DNA of 64,000 nucleotides from Hyalella azteca (taxonomy: Eukaryota > Arthropoda > Malacostraca > Amphipoda > Hyalellidae): NCBI RefSeq assembly GCF_000764305.2, contig NW_025938090.1:1-64000 (forward strand), written 5' to 3'. Positions within the stretch are counted from its first letter, which is position 1; every line of letters begins with the position of its first letter. A model generated the notes under the pieces. It was not told where the DNA came from and made no database searches. It was given only the letters and a program-made list of their open reading frames with translations. Of the stretch, positions 35,115 through 46,994 are shown piece after piece. Position numbers and translations under genes: made by a program.

Positions 35115-35934
35115 AAGCCAAAAGCGGAATGTATTTTTGGTTTACATCAACTGCATATATTAACCTCTGAGCCGTAGGGTTGAGACGACAAGATAGTTCT
35201 TTTGATTAAATTTTACGTAGGCCTTCAATGTAGTGATTGTTAAGGCCCGCAGCAAGTGCTACTTCCTTCCTTAAATAGGAAGTAAATTGCACGACGTTTG
35301 TCAATAAATTCATTAAATTGCTCATGTTAAGGCTGAGAAATCACATAATGCACCATGGTAACAAAGTTTTATTCATTGCATAAAGGCCACATATTTTGAT
35401 ACTATGTAGTCGAGAATTCATACGAAGCAATACTTAAATGTGTGTATATGCTGTTGTTAACTCATAAATAAGAGCTGCGGCAATAGGTATCCTATAATAT
35501 TACAAAAGTAGCATAATAAATTCAAAATAAGCTCTACACTGAAAGAAACTACCAAACTACATCACTGGGGCGATGTTGCTAACTTTTATCCATCCGCTGA
35601 GCGATCTCTGCTCAAACGAGGAAACTTTTGTTTGGTGCATTAAACCTGTTGAACAATATTGCCGAGGATCGTTGGTTCTGATGAGCTCATGTTGAATCAT
35701 GTGAGCTGCGGCAACAATGGTCATTTAAGAGCTGGTCGTCGCAGGGATTGCATGTCAAGATGGTGGCCATATCTTATGATATATTGCCGAGGTTTTCGAG
35801 CAGTTAATTTGAGTCATTAGAGTTTGCCGATGTGCGTTCTTTGCGTGGTCTGCATACAAAGCAAGGCTGGCAGAACAAACACCGTGTAGGAAAGTCTACA
35901 CAATCAAAAGCTTTCTTTCTATCGCACCATAAGA
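35115..35934. other. No feature recognised
   Basis: No coding or repeat signal identified. Confidence 0.4.
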
Positions 35935-36020
35935 GATAACCGAGGACAGAGCACATGTTATATCCTTTTGACACAAAAAGAGTATACCGAGGAAAGAGCA
36001 CATTCTATACATTCTCTATC
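35935..36020. repeat. Second dimer of the ~60-bp dispersed unit
   Basis: The blocks taaccgaggacagagcacat and taccgaggaaagagcacat, each followed by a tatcct-like sequence, match 30,825-30,925 in the same orientation. Confidence 0.7.
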
Positions 36021-36420
36021 CTGTTTGTTTTCTAATTGAGAAGGAATTCTCATGCGTATATAATTTATTTACTTCAATCAATGTTGAGTAAATCAATCAA
36101 TCATTAACGTATTCAACATTCCGGACCAGCAAATTTTTTTTCAAACAAACATTATCTTGCTGCCTTTTCGTTATTGAGTTTATCAAAAAAATTTTGCCTT
36201 TAGTTTCTAACTTCATTTTTCCAGGTAATTTCACGCTTGCTATTTCTATAGCCAGCATCAATAAGTAGGTTCTTTGAAAGATCCAAAGGATTCTGATGGC
36301 GTCATTAGATTAAGTAACGTCATGTTTCATCGTCAGTGATATGATGGGATCTAATCAACAGAGAATATGTAGTTGATGTAACTGTAGTGAAGTCGTGCAT
36401 TTTCTTCCAGGTTTGAGGAA

Positions 36421-36428
36421 TATAAATA
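36421..36428 (+). promoter_or_regulatory. TATA-box-like element
   Basis: TATAAATA, 38 bases upstream of the ATG of the small open frame at 36,466. A second TATAAA lies at about 36,450. The motif is a strong consensus match, but the transcript is hypothetical. Confidence 0.3.
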
Positions 36429-36465
36429 CTGAGACGGCTCAATTCAGAATATATAAACGTGAAGC

Positions 36466-36687
36466 ATGTTTTCTATTTTTTTTTTTTGCTTCTTGTTCGG
36501 TGTTGTTCAGCTCAATAATGAGTGCCCATGCGTGGGGAAGTTAAAACCATTCCTAACAATTTGCAAATATTACGAGGCTCCTGTTTTTTGTTGTGGGGTT
36601 ACATTTTCTCCACATCTTGAGGGTCACGTCACAGCGATTATGAAGAACATAGACGTGCTCATAACTTCACTTAAACATCGTTTGTAA
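36466..36687 (+). CDS. Candidate small secreted cysteine-containing peptide (73 aa)
   Basis: The open frame starts with a signal-peptide-like segment (MFSIFFFCFLFGVVQL), followed by NNECPC. Later cysteines are at positions 33, 42 and 43, giving five in the putative mature part. A TATA-like element precedes it. The phenylalanine-rich start is produced by a poly-T run, which could be coincidence. I recognise no family, and no splice-linked exons were identified. It could be a chance frame; treat as a hypothesis. Confidence 0.25.
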   Translation: MFSIFFFCFLFGVVQLNNECPCVGKLKPFLTICKYYEAPVFCCGVTFSPHLEGHVTAIMKNIDVLITSLKHRL

Positions 36688-39600
36688 GACTTGAGCCCCA
36701 GCAGTGCTTCATAAGTACATACAAGAAGCTTGGCCGACCACTCTGCAATGAACGCATAACGCTTTCCATTAATGCATAACTAAATCTTAGTTCTGAATCA
36801 TTTGCTTCTCAGCACGGACTTTCGATTTATATTGCTCCTTCTTTAAAATAGCAGACTGTCTTGAATTACGCTTAATAATAAAACATTAATTGACGAGTGT
36901 TCATTGATATATCAAAGTTAATTATGGTTAATTGGAGTCACGCAAAATATAAAAGCTCAATAATTTGGCTATATTAGAATCGGAATTTGCTGCGCAGGTT
37001 AACGGAAAGAATTATGTTTGAAATTCCGATAACTTTCGCGTGCTGTTATCGGTGGATTTATTGGCTTTTACTGTAACTTACATCCTATAAACGAAGTATT
37101 TGGAATTAGTATCGACATCCATTTTTTGTTTCATGTCAACGCAGCTCTCGTGCCACGCACTATGTACTGATAAATCCTGCTGAAAATATATTAATGACGC
37201 AGGGTTATTTTGTTTCAACGAGTTTATAGTGGTATAGATTACCGAAATTATATAAAGCGTAGAAAATTTGCATCGAGATTACAGTTCGATGACGTTCCAC
37301 TAACAGGACTAAGTATTGTTTTTACTATAAATAGACCATAACGAAATTCGAAAATAAAATTAAAACTGTACCTTGTTCAACTTATATAAATATCTATGGT
37401 TCAGGCGTTGAAATATTTATGTAAACGTTAATGTTCCTCAATTGAAAGCCGTGTGATGTTTTGAAGTGAGGGCCACGAAGCTAAACTCCCGCCTACGAAA
37501 TGAGATTCGTAGCTGGATCGGACACGACGCTCTATATATATCGGCCCTCAAGTTAATTCAACGTCATAATGATTTATTATTGAATAATTTTGCAGTAAGG
37601 AATATTATGTATTGCTTTTTCAGCGCAATCTAAAGTAGTTGTATTATCTCTTCTCTTTGTCTGGTCATTTTTTTCGAATGATATGAACGAATTTCTATCC
37701 AGCAAGCTTCTCTTAAATAAACGTCCGCATCTAAACTTAACGTACAATATGTGGAAAATATGATATTATGCTGTATGGCTTTACAAAATAGTCACTTTGA
37801 CTTACGGGGAATAGTATTGAAAAGCGACGACAACACAAGCAGGCCTTGACGGACAGGAAAGTTTTCTGTATCTCTGGTGGGGCGAGCAAAGAGCAAGCGA
37901 TGAGATCGAGTAAATTTGCGTTCGTAAAATAAATGTAAAGGTCTCATCTACAATTACTGTGTTGCGCCCGTGCATATTTAGGTTAAAGGATGATAAATCT
38001 ATATATTTGTCTATTGATTAGTCACCTGTAATAAAAAGCAGCCTCAACGGGGCTCGAGAAGTATTTCGAAAGAAGTTTTTATTACTTTATGTCATCGAAT
38101 AGAAAGCAGTATGAAACATGTCACTTACATTTTGGCAGTATGGAAATCAACAACACTTCGCGCAGCTGATGAATACACTGAACTTTTTCCCCGTGAAACA
38201 AGACGTTCCCTAAGCAGAAATAGAAACGCATATTACGTAGGTGTAGGCTAGTGGGGTCGGCTGTAGATGCCGGCCTTAAAGAGCCGTAATTAAATGTTTA
38301 GTACACTGGCTGGCTTGCCGAGGAGCTCATGAACGGATTTAAACAGGGTGGCTAATGAATGGCCGCCGGTCTGCTTGAAGCGACGTTCATTTTTACTAGA
38401 CGTTTAATGTGTAGTATAATGACTGAGACACGCGTGACGCTTTTCAAGCTCTCTCAATATAACTTCTGTAATTGTCTCCAGTCACGAGCGTCTATATATA
38501 TACCACAGCCATTCTCTTGAACGGTTCGGTGTTTTACTAGCGACGTATTCTTGGGAAAGTTCTATTATCAAGGCTTAATAAATTATTTACATGTTTTTTG
38601 AAAAAGTTTTTTTGGTTAGGCAAGTTTAGAGTAAGAAGGTTACAATATATTCTCATCTATGTAGATTGCGTTTATTACCGGAGTTTTCCGTTCACTAAAT
38701 TTTTTATTGAAATAATTAAATCTGGGGAACATATAATTACTTCAATACGGAAAACCCATCAAGGGCATCGACGTGAACTTTTTATTCCAGTGTTCAATTG
38801 ATTTTAACTTCTTCGCTTATTGACCATAGATAATAAATTTTTCCTTCTATTGAAATTTAATTTTGAATAGGACTTAGCGGCTGTTAAAGAAACGAGCTTC
38901 CGAATGAAAACTGAAAACTTTTTCATAACCACACAAAGATACTCTAATATCTTTATTTACTTTTCTTTCGATGCACAATAAAACGGAGTTGATGATGCAA
39001 ATAGTTAAAAAGTGAATTAATAATTAATAATTAACCCATAAATCGCCGCCCCTCTTGTTGACGTTGAGACGCCAGAGAAGCGGGACAGAGCACAAATGTC
39101 CTATTTGCAGACGATGTAGCCAGTCTAGCCAAGCTCAACACTGTCTCCCAGGCAGCTCTGTCAGTGCACGGCTGTAGTTGTGTATGGCCGTTTGTCTATG
39201 TCGGTTGAAATCTTTTCACCTTCTCTCGTCGATATCATTGAAACTCCGCTCATACAATGAATGATTTGGGAACGAATTGCTATTTATAGACAACTGTCAA
39301 GATTTATTGGCATTTACTTATCTCCACTTCTGGCTATGTATTTCAGTAAGCTTTATCACATAGTTTAACTTGTCTAATACACTCTTTAACGAATCTTTAA
39401 CATGACTAAAACAGGAAAATATGCCCAAAGATAGAACAAAAATAGAAATATGCCTCCGCTAGGATGCTTTGAAAAAACAATTATGTAAATTATTTATATA
39501 GAAATTATTATAGCAATTTGGACTATGATTTCATTTCTTATGCACTGCAGGACCAAAATTATGCTAAATTTACTGTGATAAATTATACAAGCCTCTGCTG

Positions 39601-40335
39601 CAGTATAGGGAGTATAGGTGTTAGTTGTTTCAACATGAAGCTTCGCCGGCTACTAATAAAATAACTAAGGTTTAGGAAGTAATGTGATACTTTATACTCT
39701 CTTTAGACTGCATAATCGTAGTGTATCAACTGATTTGCAAATCAGGAAGCAATAACAGATTCACTGGGGACGAATTTCTCAGCTAAAAACGGTCTGGGCT
39801 CCAAAAAATTTTGGTACTAAATTTCAAAAACTTTAAACCGCCGACTTCGCAACTCCTTCACGCTGAAATTTTGCACAAGTTATAGCAAAGTTGCGGGTTC
39901 AACAAGTTAAATGCTACAGATACAGGATTGGTAGAGGCACGGGATTAATTCTGTTGTCAGTATTGGCAAGTTTATGGAAACGTCAGGTTGGGTTATAAAT
40001 ACATCGTATGATTTAGTACGCATGCTGTAAAAGGAAATACTTTTAGTGTAGTGGTGGAGTATCATTCTGAGATGACGCGTAGATTATTAATGGTATGTAG
40101 TGGGAAGCATATATCTTGCGATTAATAAGTAGGTGTTAGAAGGTGGCAAGTGTCGGGGAGTGAAGGGAGAGAGGGGTGGAGCAGCAGGTGGGTTATAGCG
40201 TGAGTAGGAAATAGCAGCGTTATCTGTACATCAGCTACCGGGCAATTAAGAGGCTCTGGAGAATGTGTGGCCTCCGCGCCCTGACACGGTGCCTGCGCCT
40301 CCCAACCCTCTTCCTCTCCAGCCGTAGCGCCACTC
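36688..40335. other. No gene recognised
   Basis: AT-rich. Two similar TATA-like stretches (gctctatatatat at about 37,531 and cgtctatatatata at about 38,487) have no credible open frame behind them. Nothing else is supported. Confidence 0.4.
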
Positions 40336-40562
40336 ATCAGGCAACTGGATACTGTCCAATTATCAGGCAACTGGATACAGTCCAATTATCAGGCAACAGG
40401 ATACCGTCCAATTATCAGGCAACAGGATACCGTCCAATTATCAGGCAACAGGATACCGTCCAATTATCAGGCAACAGATCATCAGGCAACTGGATACCGT
40501 CCAATTATCAGGCAACTGGATACCGTCCAATTATCAGGCAACTGGATACCGTCCAATTATCA
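40336..40562. repeat. 26-bp minisatellite, ~8-9 copies
   Basis: The unit tatcaggcaacwggataccg, then tccaat, repeats every 26 bases. One copy (about 40,470) is internally deleted. The 102-codon plus-strand frame through it is a by-product: three units are 78 bases, so the peptide repeats every 26 residues. Confidence 0.95.
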
Positions 40563-43500
40563 GTCTACTAGAAGCTGTCTAATCATAAAGCTATAGTTAC
40601 CGTCCAATCCTTGACGAAGGTGCTCATTAATTACTCAAAAAACAAGTTCAGAGTCTCAAAAAAAAAAAAAAACATTGTTTGTGGCCACTTTGCAGAGATT
40701 AATGACATTACTGTATTAATAGTGTATTTGATAGAATTTGTTAAAAAATTGAATGAAAAAGGTTGCGCTAACTATGTGGCAATAATTTGGTCATCCATGT
40801 AACTTGTTTTAATTATTCTCCAGTATTCGTTCTTATGATACTTGAAGCTTTAATTTATTGGATGCAATTTTAACATATTTAAATACAATCTGTAAAATTT
40901 TTTTCAGCTAAGCTATCATATTAGCAATATATATCAACTCAGCCGAAAACGCACTATATTTTAATTGTCAAACACAATTCCGGTCAAAGATTCGTTGAGC
41001 CTCGGATTTGGGTTAAACAATTCAGTTGCACAAGTAGTTATGGCTGACAATATGTCCAATTAAGGTGCGACCAATTATGACCAATTAAATTAATAAATAA
41101 TATAATATTTATAATTTTAAATTATTAATTATATGACAAATTAAGGTGCGAGAAGTGATAAATGTAATGTAATGAAGAGTGTCTCGATTTGTATTAATTT
41201 TTAAAGAAAAAGAAATCTGATTTACAATTGAATAATATTTATAGAACTGATAATAAAAAGCTACAATAAAAGACAAAAGAAGAAGCGAGCCGGTGTTATG
41301 TTGATAATCTTTACATCGGGGGATAATTAAGACTGACGCTCGTGTCGGCCTACGATACCCAATATTTTGTAGAGGCCAAAGTACGTAAGGACAAACACAC
41401 ACAAAAATAACCAACGTATCATCAAGGTTCTATAATCGGTCTTCCAGTTAACTCAAAAAACCCACACTTCTTAACATGGCCGTGCTCGAAAGCGCCAGCG
41501 ACATTGATCACCCATATACAATTTTTATCCTAATTTATTGACCATTAAATCAGGGTGACCGAAAACATCGGAAAGCTGTAAAATTTCTTGATGGCTTAGT
41601 TTCGGCCAGTATGGGTTAGTTAGGCGCCGATGCAAGGGAATAAGAACTACCGGATTGTTAATCAAGAATATGGCAATATAAAAAATTTCTTTATGACAAT
41701 AAATTACATTTTAATCAAGTTACTAGACGCAAAATAGACGAGAAGTAACAACTTACTGACCAAGCGTCTTCGAGAATCTCCGACCATTAATGATGACTGG
41801 CAATGAATAAACAATAAAACAACTACGATGATAAGTAACGAAAACGATCTAAGTGGCTATAACAGCAATCGAAAACGTCAAATTCGTGGCTATATAATGA
41901 TTAGTTTTTTTATCGTAAACTTTCTGCTTATAATTTTTTGACAATGAAGGAATTAAAGGCAATAGTAGAAACTCTGTCTTATGTATAGTTGTCGAAAATA
42001 GTATAGTTATATTAATATTTTCGTTAAATTTTAAATTTAAGATTTCATATTGTTTATTAATAGTCTGAAATAAAACTAGCCTTGAAACTATAGTTTTCGT
42101 GCCATCATAAATTTCAGTACTCTTTTAAATTTTTAATTTATTACATTATAATTGCCTGGCACGACTCCAGTGATTTTGGGGTCTTGAGGGTTATGGTTTC
42201 GGGATTCCCTTTAATAGGATCCAAACTTCTAGTCACCCTGCCAACGATATGACTTCTCCACCACTTCACAACACTTAAAATTCGTCTATTATTTATTCGA
42301 CAGCAGTGAAGGAAACTGCTTTAGTTCATTGGCGGCAGAACTGGCACGTCGCGCGGTGGTCGGGGGCTTACCGGGCCAATATAATATAACTGTTGTATAT
42401 ATTGGCTATATATTGGCCAATATATACCTGTTGTATATATACCTGGTTGCGCTCCATCGGCGCATACTTCATTGAATTTGCATTGAACTCGCATAATAAA
42501 GAAAAGATTTAGAAATTTCACGTTGCTTCATTGCCATCTCTGACCCCCATGTGCATAGTTATCGTGAATATTTTTTAGTTGCGTGGCCGTTTTTACTAAG
42601 GCTAATATTTTTATTGAATATATTTTTCTTATTATTTTCTATTTTTGTATTAGGTAATAACGTTCACTTTGGTATTCCATAAAATATGAGTGAGTCTCCA
42701 TTGTTCGTTGGTAGGAAGAAAATTTGGTATAAGGGTTATGTAGAAAAAAATGGTTTGAGTAAATAAAAAATTCTCCTTTGAAACGTTGAAGCAAATGCGC
42801 TGAAACCGAAATCAATAACAAATGAAATGTTCCGAACATGAAGGGAATGGAAGCTCAGACAACACGGCTATAAGATTTATTGATGTTTTTTGTTTCGATC
42901 TATTTGTATATAATCCAGATATATACACTGGTATTTACGGCGCTATCAGCCCGCCCCTATCAGATCGACGGTATTGCTGACACCTGCTGGCGCCTGTGGG
43001 GCGAAACGAACTGCCGCCAGCCGTCTATAAAGTACGGCTTTTTACCGTGTTTTTACCGACCTCTAACCTCTTCGCGTGCAGTTCTAAGGTTTCGAAATTT
43101 ATTGGAAAGAAGCATTATATTTCATAGGCGACTGGAAATCGATTCCTCAAAAAGTTGACCTTTAGTTGGTACGCGCCTAAATATTGCCGACGATTGCGTA
43201 CTGGCGGGAAAGTCGCTAAAGTCGTTGCAAGATATAGCGGGTAAGCCTGGCTCGGCATGCATGCTCGAGGGAGAGTCGCTTTATGGAAATACGTGCCAAG
43301 GGTCAACTTTAAAGCTAATATTAGAGAGCCAGGTTTAGCTAGCGTTGGCAAATGCCCGTGATAGTTCACTGACATGAAATTCATATGAAGTTCATTGAAG
43401 AATACAAATTTTCCTGTTTTTTATTGCACAAATGCAAGATTCTTAAATTAAATTCAACTTAGCTATTACAGTTGGCGATTTAATTCAAGCACAAACTTGC

Positions 43501-44299
43501 TATGAATAAAATTTAGTATATTTACCTGGATTTCATATACAAGCCAACTCTTGTACAACACTGAAAAAAGTTTCATAATTTCACGTTCTGATCGAAATAG
43601 GCAATGATGAAGTTGTTCCTAAATATGATATGAAAACGTTCGAATTTCAAATCCAAGTGTACCCAGCATTTATAATTCGAGTTCCACAGGAATAATTAAG
43701 AAATTAATTTCAAGAAAAATCTATGTTTATGTAGTGTGTATTGCCTATCAAGTGGCAATACTTGAATTATGCCCACTTCAAGCTTGCAGCCTCATTTTCA
43801 TGCATCAAAGATGGTGAAGTTTTTTTTGGCTACAATTTCTTGTAGCCACATTTGGAAAAATTTTTGTGTTTTAGCCTGGACAGCCTTGAGGATCTCGCGC
43901 GCTGTCGACGAGTCAACGACTCTCGTATGAGCTTCTTTATTTTACGATGGCGAACGATGTGTATTTTCTGCAGGATTAGGAAAAACTCCATATTTTGTAG
44001 CAACGATTCGTGCGCAGAATGCGTTAATTTCGAGCAGTGGCGAAGTATTTATTCCGAGACGCGAGGCACGAACGAGAATAATAATGAGCAGCACGTTGCG
44101 AATAGTTGAGATTTTTGCAATTGTCATCGTTTGCAGCACCATCGAGAGCAGTGCATGACAAAGCCCCTTTGTTAATGCCTGCCATTTTGTCATATTTCGA
44201 CATTTATGGCTAATGTAGGGCAGGTTTGGGGCAGAGGAGCGGCTAATTATCGGCTGGAATGTCCCCAGCATGGCTAGGCATGCGCCGCCATGACTGACC
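40563..44299. other. No gene recognised
   Basis: Holds a poly(A) run at about 40,657-40,672, a short ttaaggtgcga duplication near 41,060 and 41,145, and an AT palindromic patch (ttggctatatattggccaat) at about 42,400. A GC-richer stretch at 42,950-43,030 keeps a frame open but resembles nothing known. Confidence 0.4.
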
Positions 44300-44757
44300 T
44301 CTCAGCCTACACGTCTTCTTGACACGTCCAGCCTACACGTCTTCTTGACACGTCCAGCCTACACGTCTTCTTGACACGTCCAGCCTACACGTCTTCTTGA
44401 CACGTCCAGTCTACACGTCTTATTGACACGTCCAGTCTANACCTCCCCTCAACACGTCCCCTCTACACGTCCCCTCAATACGTCCCCTCTACACGTCCCC
44501 TCAACACGTCCCCTCTACACGTCCCCTCTACACGTCCCCTCTACACGTCCCTCTACACGTCCCCTCAACACGTCCCCTCTTCACGTCCCCTCTACACGTC
44601 CCCTTTACACGTCCCCTCTGCACGTCCCCTCAACACGTCCCCTCTACACGTCCCCTCTACACGTCCCCTCTGCACGTCCCCTCAACACGTCCCCTCATGA
44701 CGTCCCCTCTACACGTCCCCTTTACACGTCCCCTCTGCACGTCCCCTCAACGCGTTA
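44300..44757. repeat. Compound minisatellite: 26-bp then 13-bp units; contains one N
   Basis: The first part (to about 44,437) repeats agcctacacgtcttcttgac, then acgtcc, every 26 bases. From about 44,450 the unit is ctacacgtcccct or caacacgtcccct, 13 bases, often alternating. The only undetermined base in the window is at 44,440, at the switch between the two types. The plus-strand frame (44,423-44,776) is periodic and not evidence of a protein. Confidence 0.95.
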
Positions 44758-45800
44758 CTTGTCACATTTATTCTAGTTTTGTGAACTAAAAAATTTCTGG
44801 ACTGATTGCATTCAATTATTGTTGCTTCTGTAGCGTTTACATTATTTGTGAGAGAGAGGATCGAATGGTCACAATATATTATTATACTCATTAATGAATA
44901 AAGGACAATAAAATCGATCGAAATATGTTTGTGTCCTATACTGATCTTTTTTTTAACAGACACACTTGTGATTTTTCGCATGTGTCGACACGGTTGTTAC
45001 CGGCGTGCTGGCTTAGCCTTTTAAAGTCTTCATTTTTATGAGTTAACACAGCTATTTCAAGTCGTTAGTTTTTTACGTGTTATCTCAAATATTTCGAGTC
45101 TAGATTTCCTTATGTCTCAGCACAATTACTTCAAATCTTCAATAATTGTTAATTTTATTATGTCTTACAGTAGCACAGCTATTTCTACCATAATTTTCTT
45201 TGGTACGAAGACCGTTATTTAGAGTCATTTGTAAGCAAAGCAATTTTTTACATGTTACTCCGTTGTCTGTAATTAACGGCATGCGCTCCATCTATTGGAT
45301 CATATTTACTTATAATCGGTTAACCGTAATGATACCGTAGATTTTCATTAAATATGGGCAGTATTTACGATTCTTACATACAATTTTATTTCACAAATTC
45401 ACTTACTATCAAGACGTCATTGATCTTCCTTACAGTGGCGCTGGAATGAAGGTATTGCGACGATACAAAGATTTTATCATCAATTTTCTTATTCCAAAGA
45501 AAACTAAAGTCTTTACATTGACTTCAAACTATTACAATAGCATTGGCGATTCAAATCAATAGAGAGAAGATTATGTTCTTCAATGGCTGTTTTTATGGAA
45601 ATCAGAGTTGAGTCATGCTTAGCACAGTGACGAAATATGACCCCCACTTTATTATTATTGCCAGTATTTGGATCTCAACAGAAGAGCTGTGCTTAGACGT
45701 GTCTTATAAAAGACTTAAAACTGCAGTCAAAATACGACGTCTTCTTACAGCATATACAGAATGATCCTTGAATCGTTCGCGATCGAAATTTTGACTAATA
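44758..45800. other. No feature recognised
   Basis: AT-rich DNA without supported features. Confidence 0.4.
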
Positions 45801-46152
45801 TAATACACTGCAAGGACTTGGTGCTGCTACATGTTTTATCCCAACGTAACCTGACATAATACACTGCATGGACTTGGTACTGCTACATGTTTTATCCCAA
45901 CGTAACCTGACAGTACACTGCATGGACTTGGTACTGCTACACGTTTTATCCCAACGTAACCTGACAGTACACTGCATGGACTTGGTACTGCTACATGTTT
46001 TATCCCAACGTAACCTGACATAATACACTGCATGGACTTGGTGCTGCTACATGTTTTATCCCAACGTAACCTGATATAATACACTGCATGGACTTGGTAC
46101 TGCTACATGGTGTCCTAACTTAACCTGATATAATACACTGCATGGACTTGGA
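45801..46152. repeat. 54-56-bp minisatellite, ~6.5 copies
   Basis: The unit taatacactgcatggacttg, then gtrctgctacatgttttatc and ccaacgtaacctgaca, repeats. Two versions exist: 56-bp units (ctgacataat junction) and 54-bp units (ctgacagt junction). The last units lose part of the sequence. Confidence 0.95.
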
Positions 46153-46156
46153 CTAC

Positions 46157-46590
46157 CAGGCGTGTTCTCAAAATAAGTACAGTCATGAAATTTTTTTTTT
46201 TAAATAATTTGTTCACTTGAGAGGTCTTGCTCTACTCTACTTCTCTGCTATATTCCAATTAATTCATACATAATTAATTTACCGTATAGAATTGAGGCAT
46301 TTATCGTATCTTGGGGCCCGCTTTTGTATGCCATCGTCAAAGAAGCTTACCGCCAGATTAGACAACCAATGCTTCACAGTCGCTTTCACTTGGTCATCAT
46401 CGGAATAACGCTGCCGCGCCAGATGCTTTTCAAGGGCCAAGTTAGCGAAGGAATCGAGAATAGTCTGTTCTCTTTCACTTTACAGGCCACTATTTTAATC
46501 AAATTCTCGGTAATGACTGAAGGTCTCCCTCTTACTTCGTCCCTCTTTTTGTAATTTGTGAGGTCGTCTTTGAAGGCCCTAACCTAACTC
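46157..46590 (-). pseudogene. Internally deleted mariner-like transposase
   Basis: On the minus strand the N-terminal HTH region reads RGRPSVITENLIKIV (about 46,555-46,510). It runs almost directly into the C-terminal region DDDQVKATVKHWL and FFDDGIQK..PRYDKCLN (about 46,400-46,295), which fits the family's C-terminal Y/F-x-x-GIQKLVPRYDKCL block. The catalytic DD34D core is missing, so a deletion joins the two ends, with a frame change near 46,440. The plus-strand lower end carries gtgttctcaaaataagtac, probably the terminal inverted repeat. The other terminus was not identified. Confidence 0.75.
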
Positions 46591-46594
46591 GTTC

Positions 46595-46740
46595 CCGCAT
46601 CATTCAATCAATAATTGAATGATGCGGAATAATTGAATAATAATAATTGAATTATTATTCAATAATTGAGTCATTCAATTATTGAATCATTATTTACATA
46701 ATTTAATAATGAAATCATTCAATAATTGAATGATGCAATA
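46595..46740. repeat. Cluster of AT palindromes (cattcaat/attgaatg)
   Basis: A perfect hairpin (ccgcatcattcaat / attgaatgatgcgg, about 46,595-46,627) is followed by several overlapping inverted copies of caataattgaat and gcatcattcaat-like words, ending with cattcaataattgaatgatg near 46,733. It would form cruciforms and may be the debris of a foldback or mariner end. Confidence 0.75.
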
Positions 46741-46994
46741 ATAAAGTTTCTATTGAAAAGGTAATGGATGTCAACTGATTTGAAGCTTTAAGCACGAAAA
46801 TGCCGTATTACAGTCCGCACTTCGCCTTTATTGAAATTCTCAATAGGTGGAAGCATTTTAAAATCGCGTAAACAGATGTAGACTCGATAGGATGGTTCGG
46901 TAATGGCGTCTGTGGCTTTCCAACAGAAGTGCATGGTAATTAATAAAATCTTCCTGATTTAAAGCCCATTAAAAAAACTAATATAAGTATTAAA
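46741..46994. other. No feature recognised
   Basis: Spacer between the palindrome cluster and the Penelope element. Confidence 0.4.

Noticed and set aside
37480..38540. Two TATA-like stretches as promoters
   Set aside because: No credible open frame or transcript signal follows either of them.
40263..40571. 102-codon frame upstream of and through the 26-bp array
   Set aside because: Periodic peptide from a minisatellite without domain similarity.
42880..43158. 92-codon frame in a GC-richer patch
   Set aside because: No recognisable domain, no splice-linked exons; the minus strand is similarly open.
44423..44776. 117-codon proline/threonine-rich repeat protein
   Set aside because: The frame is a direct translation of 13-bp units with similar openness in other frames, and it crosses an N.
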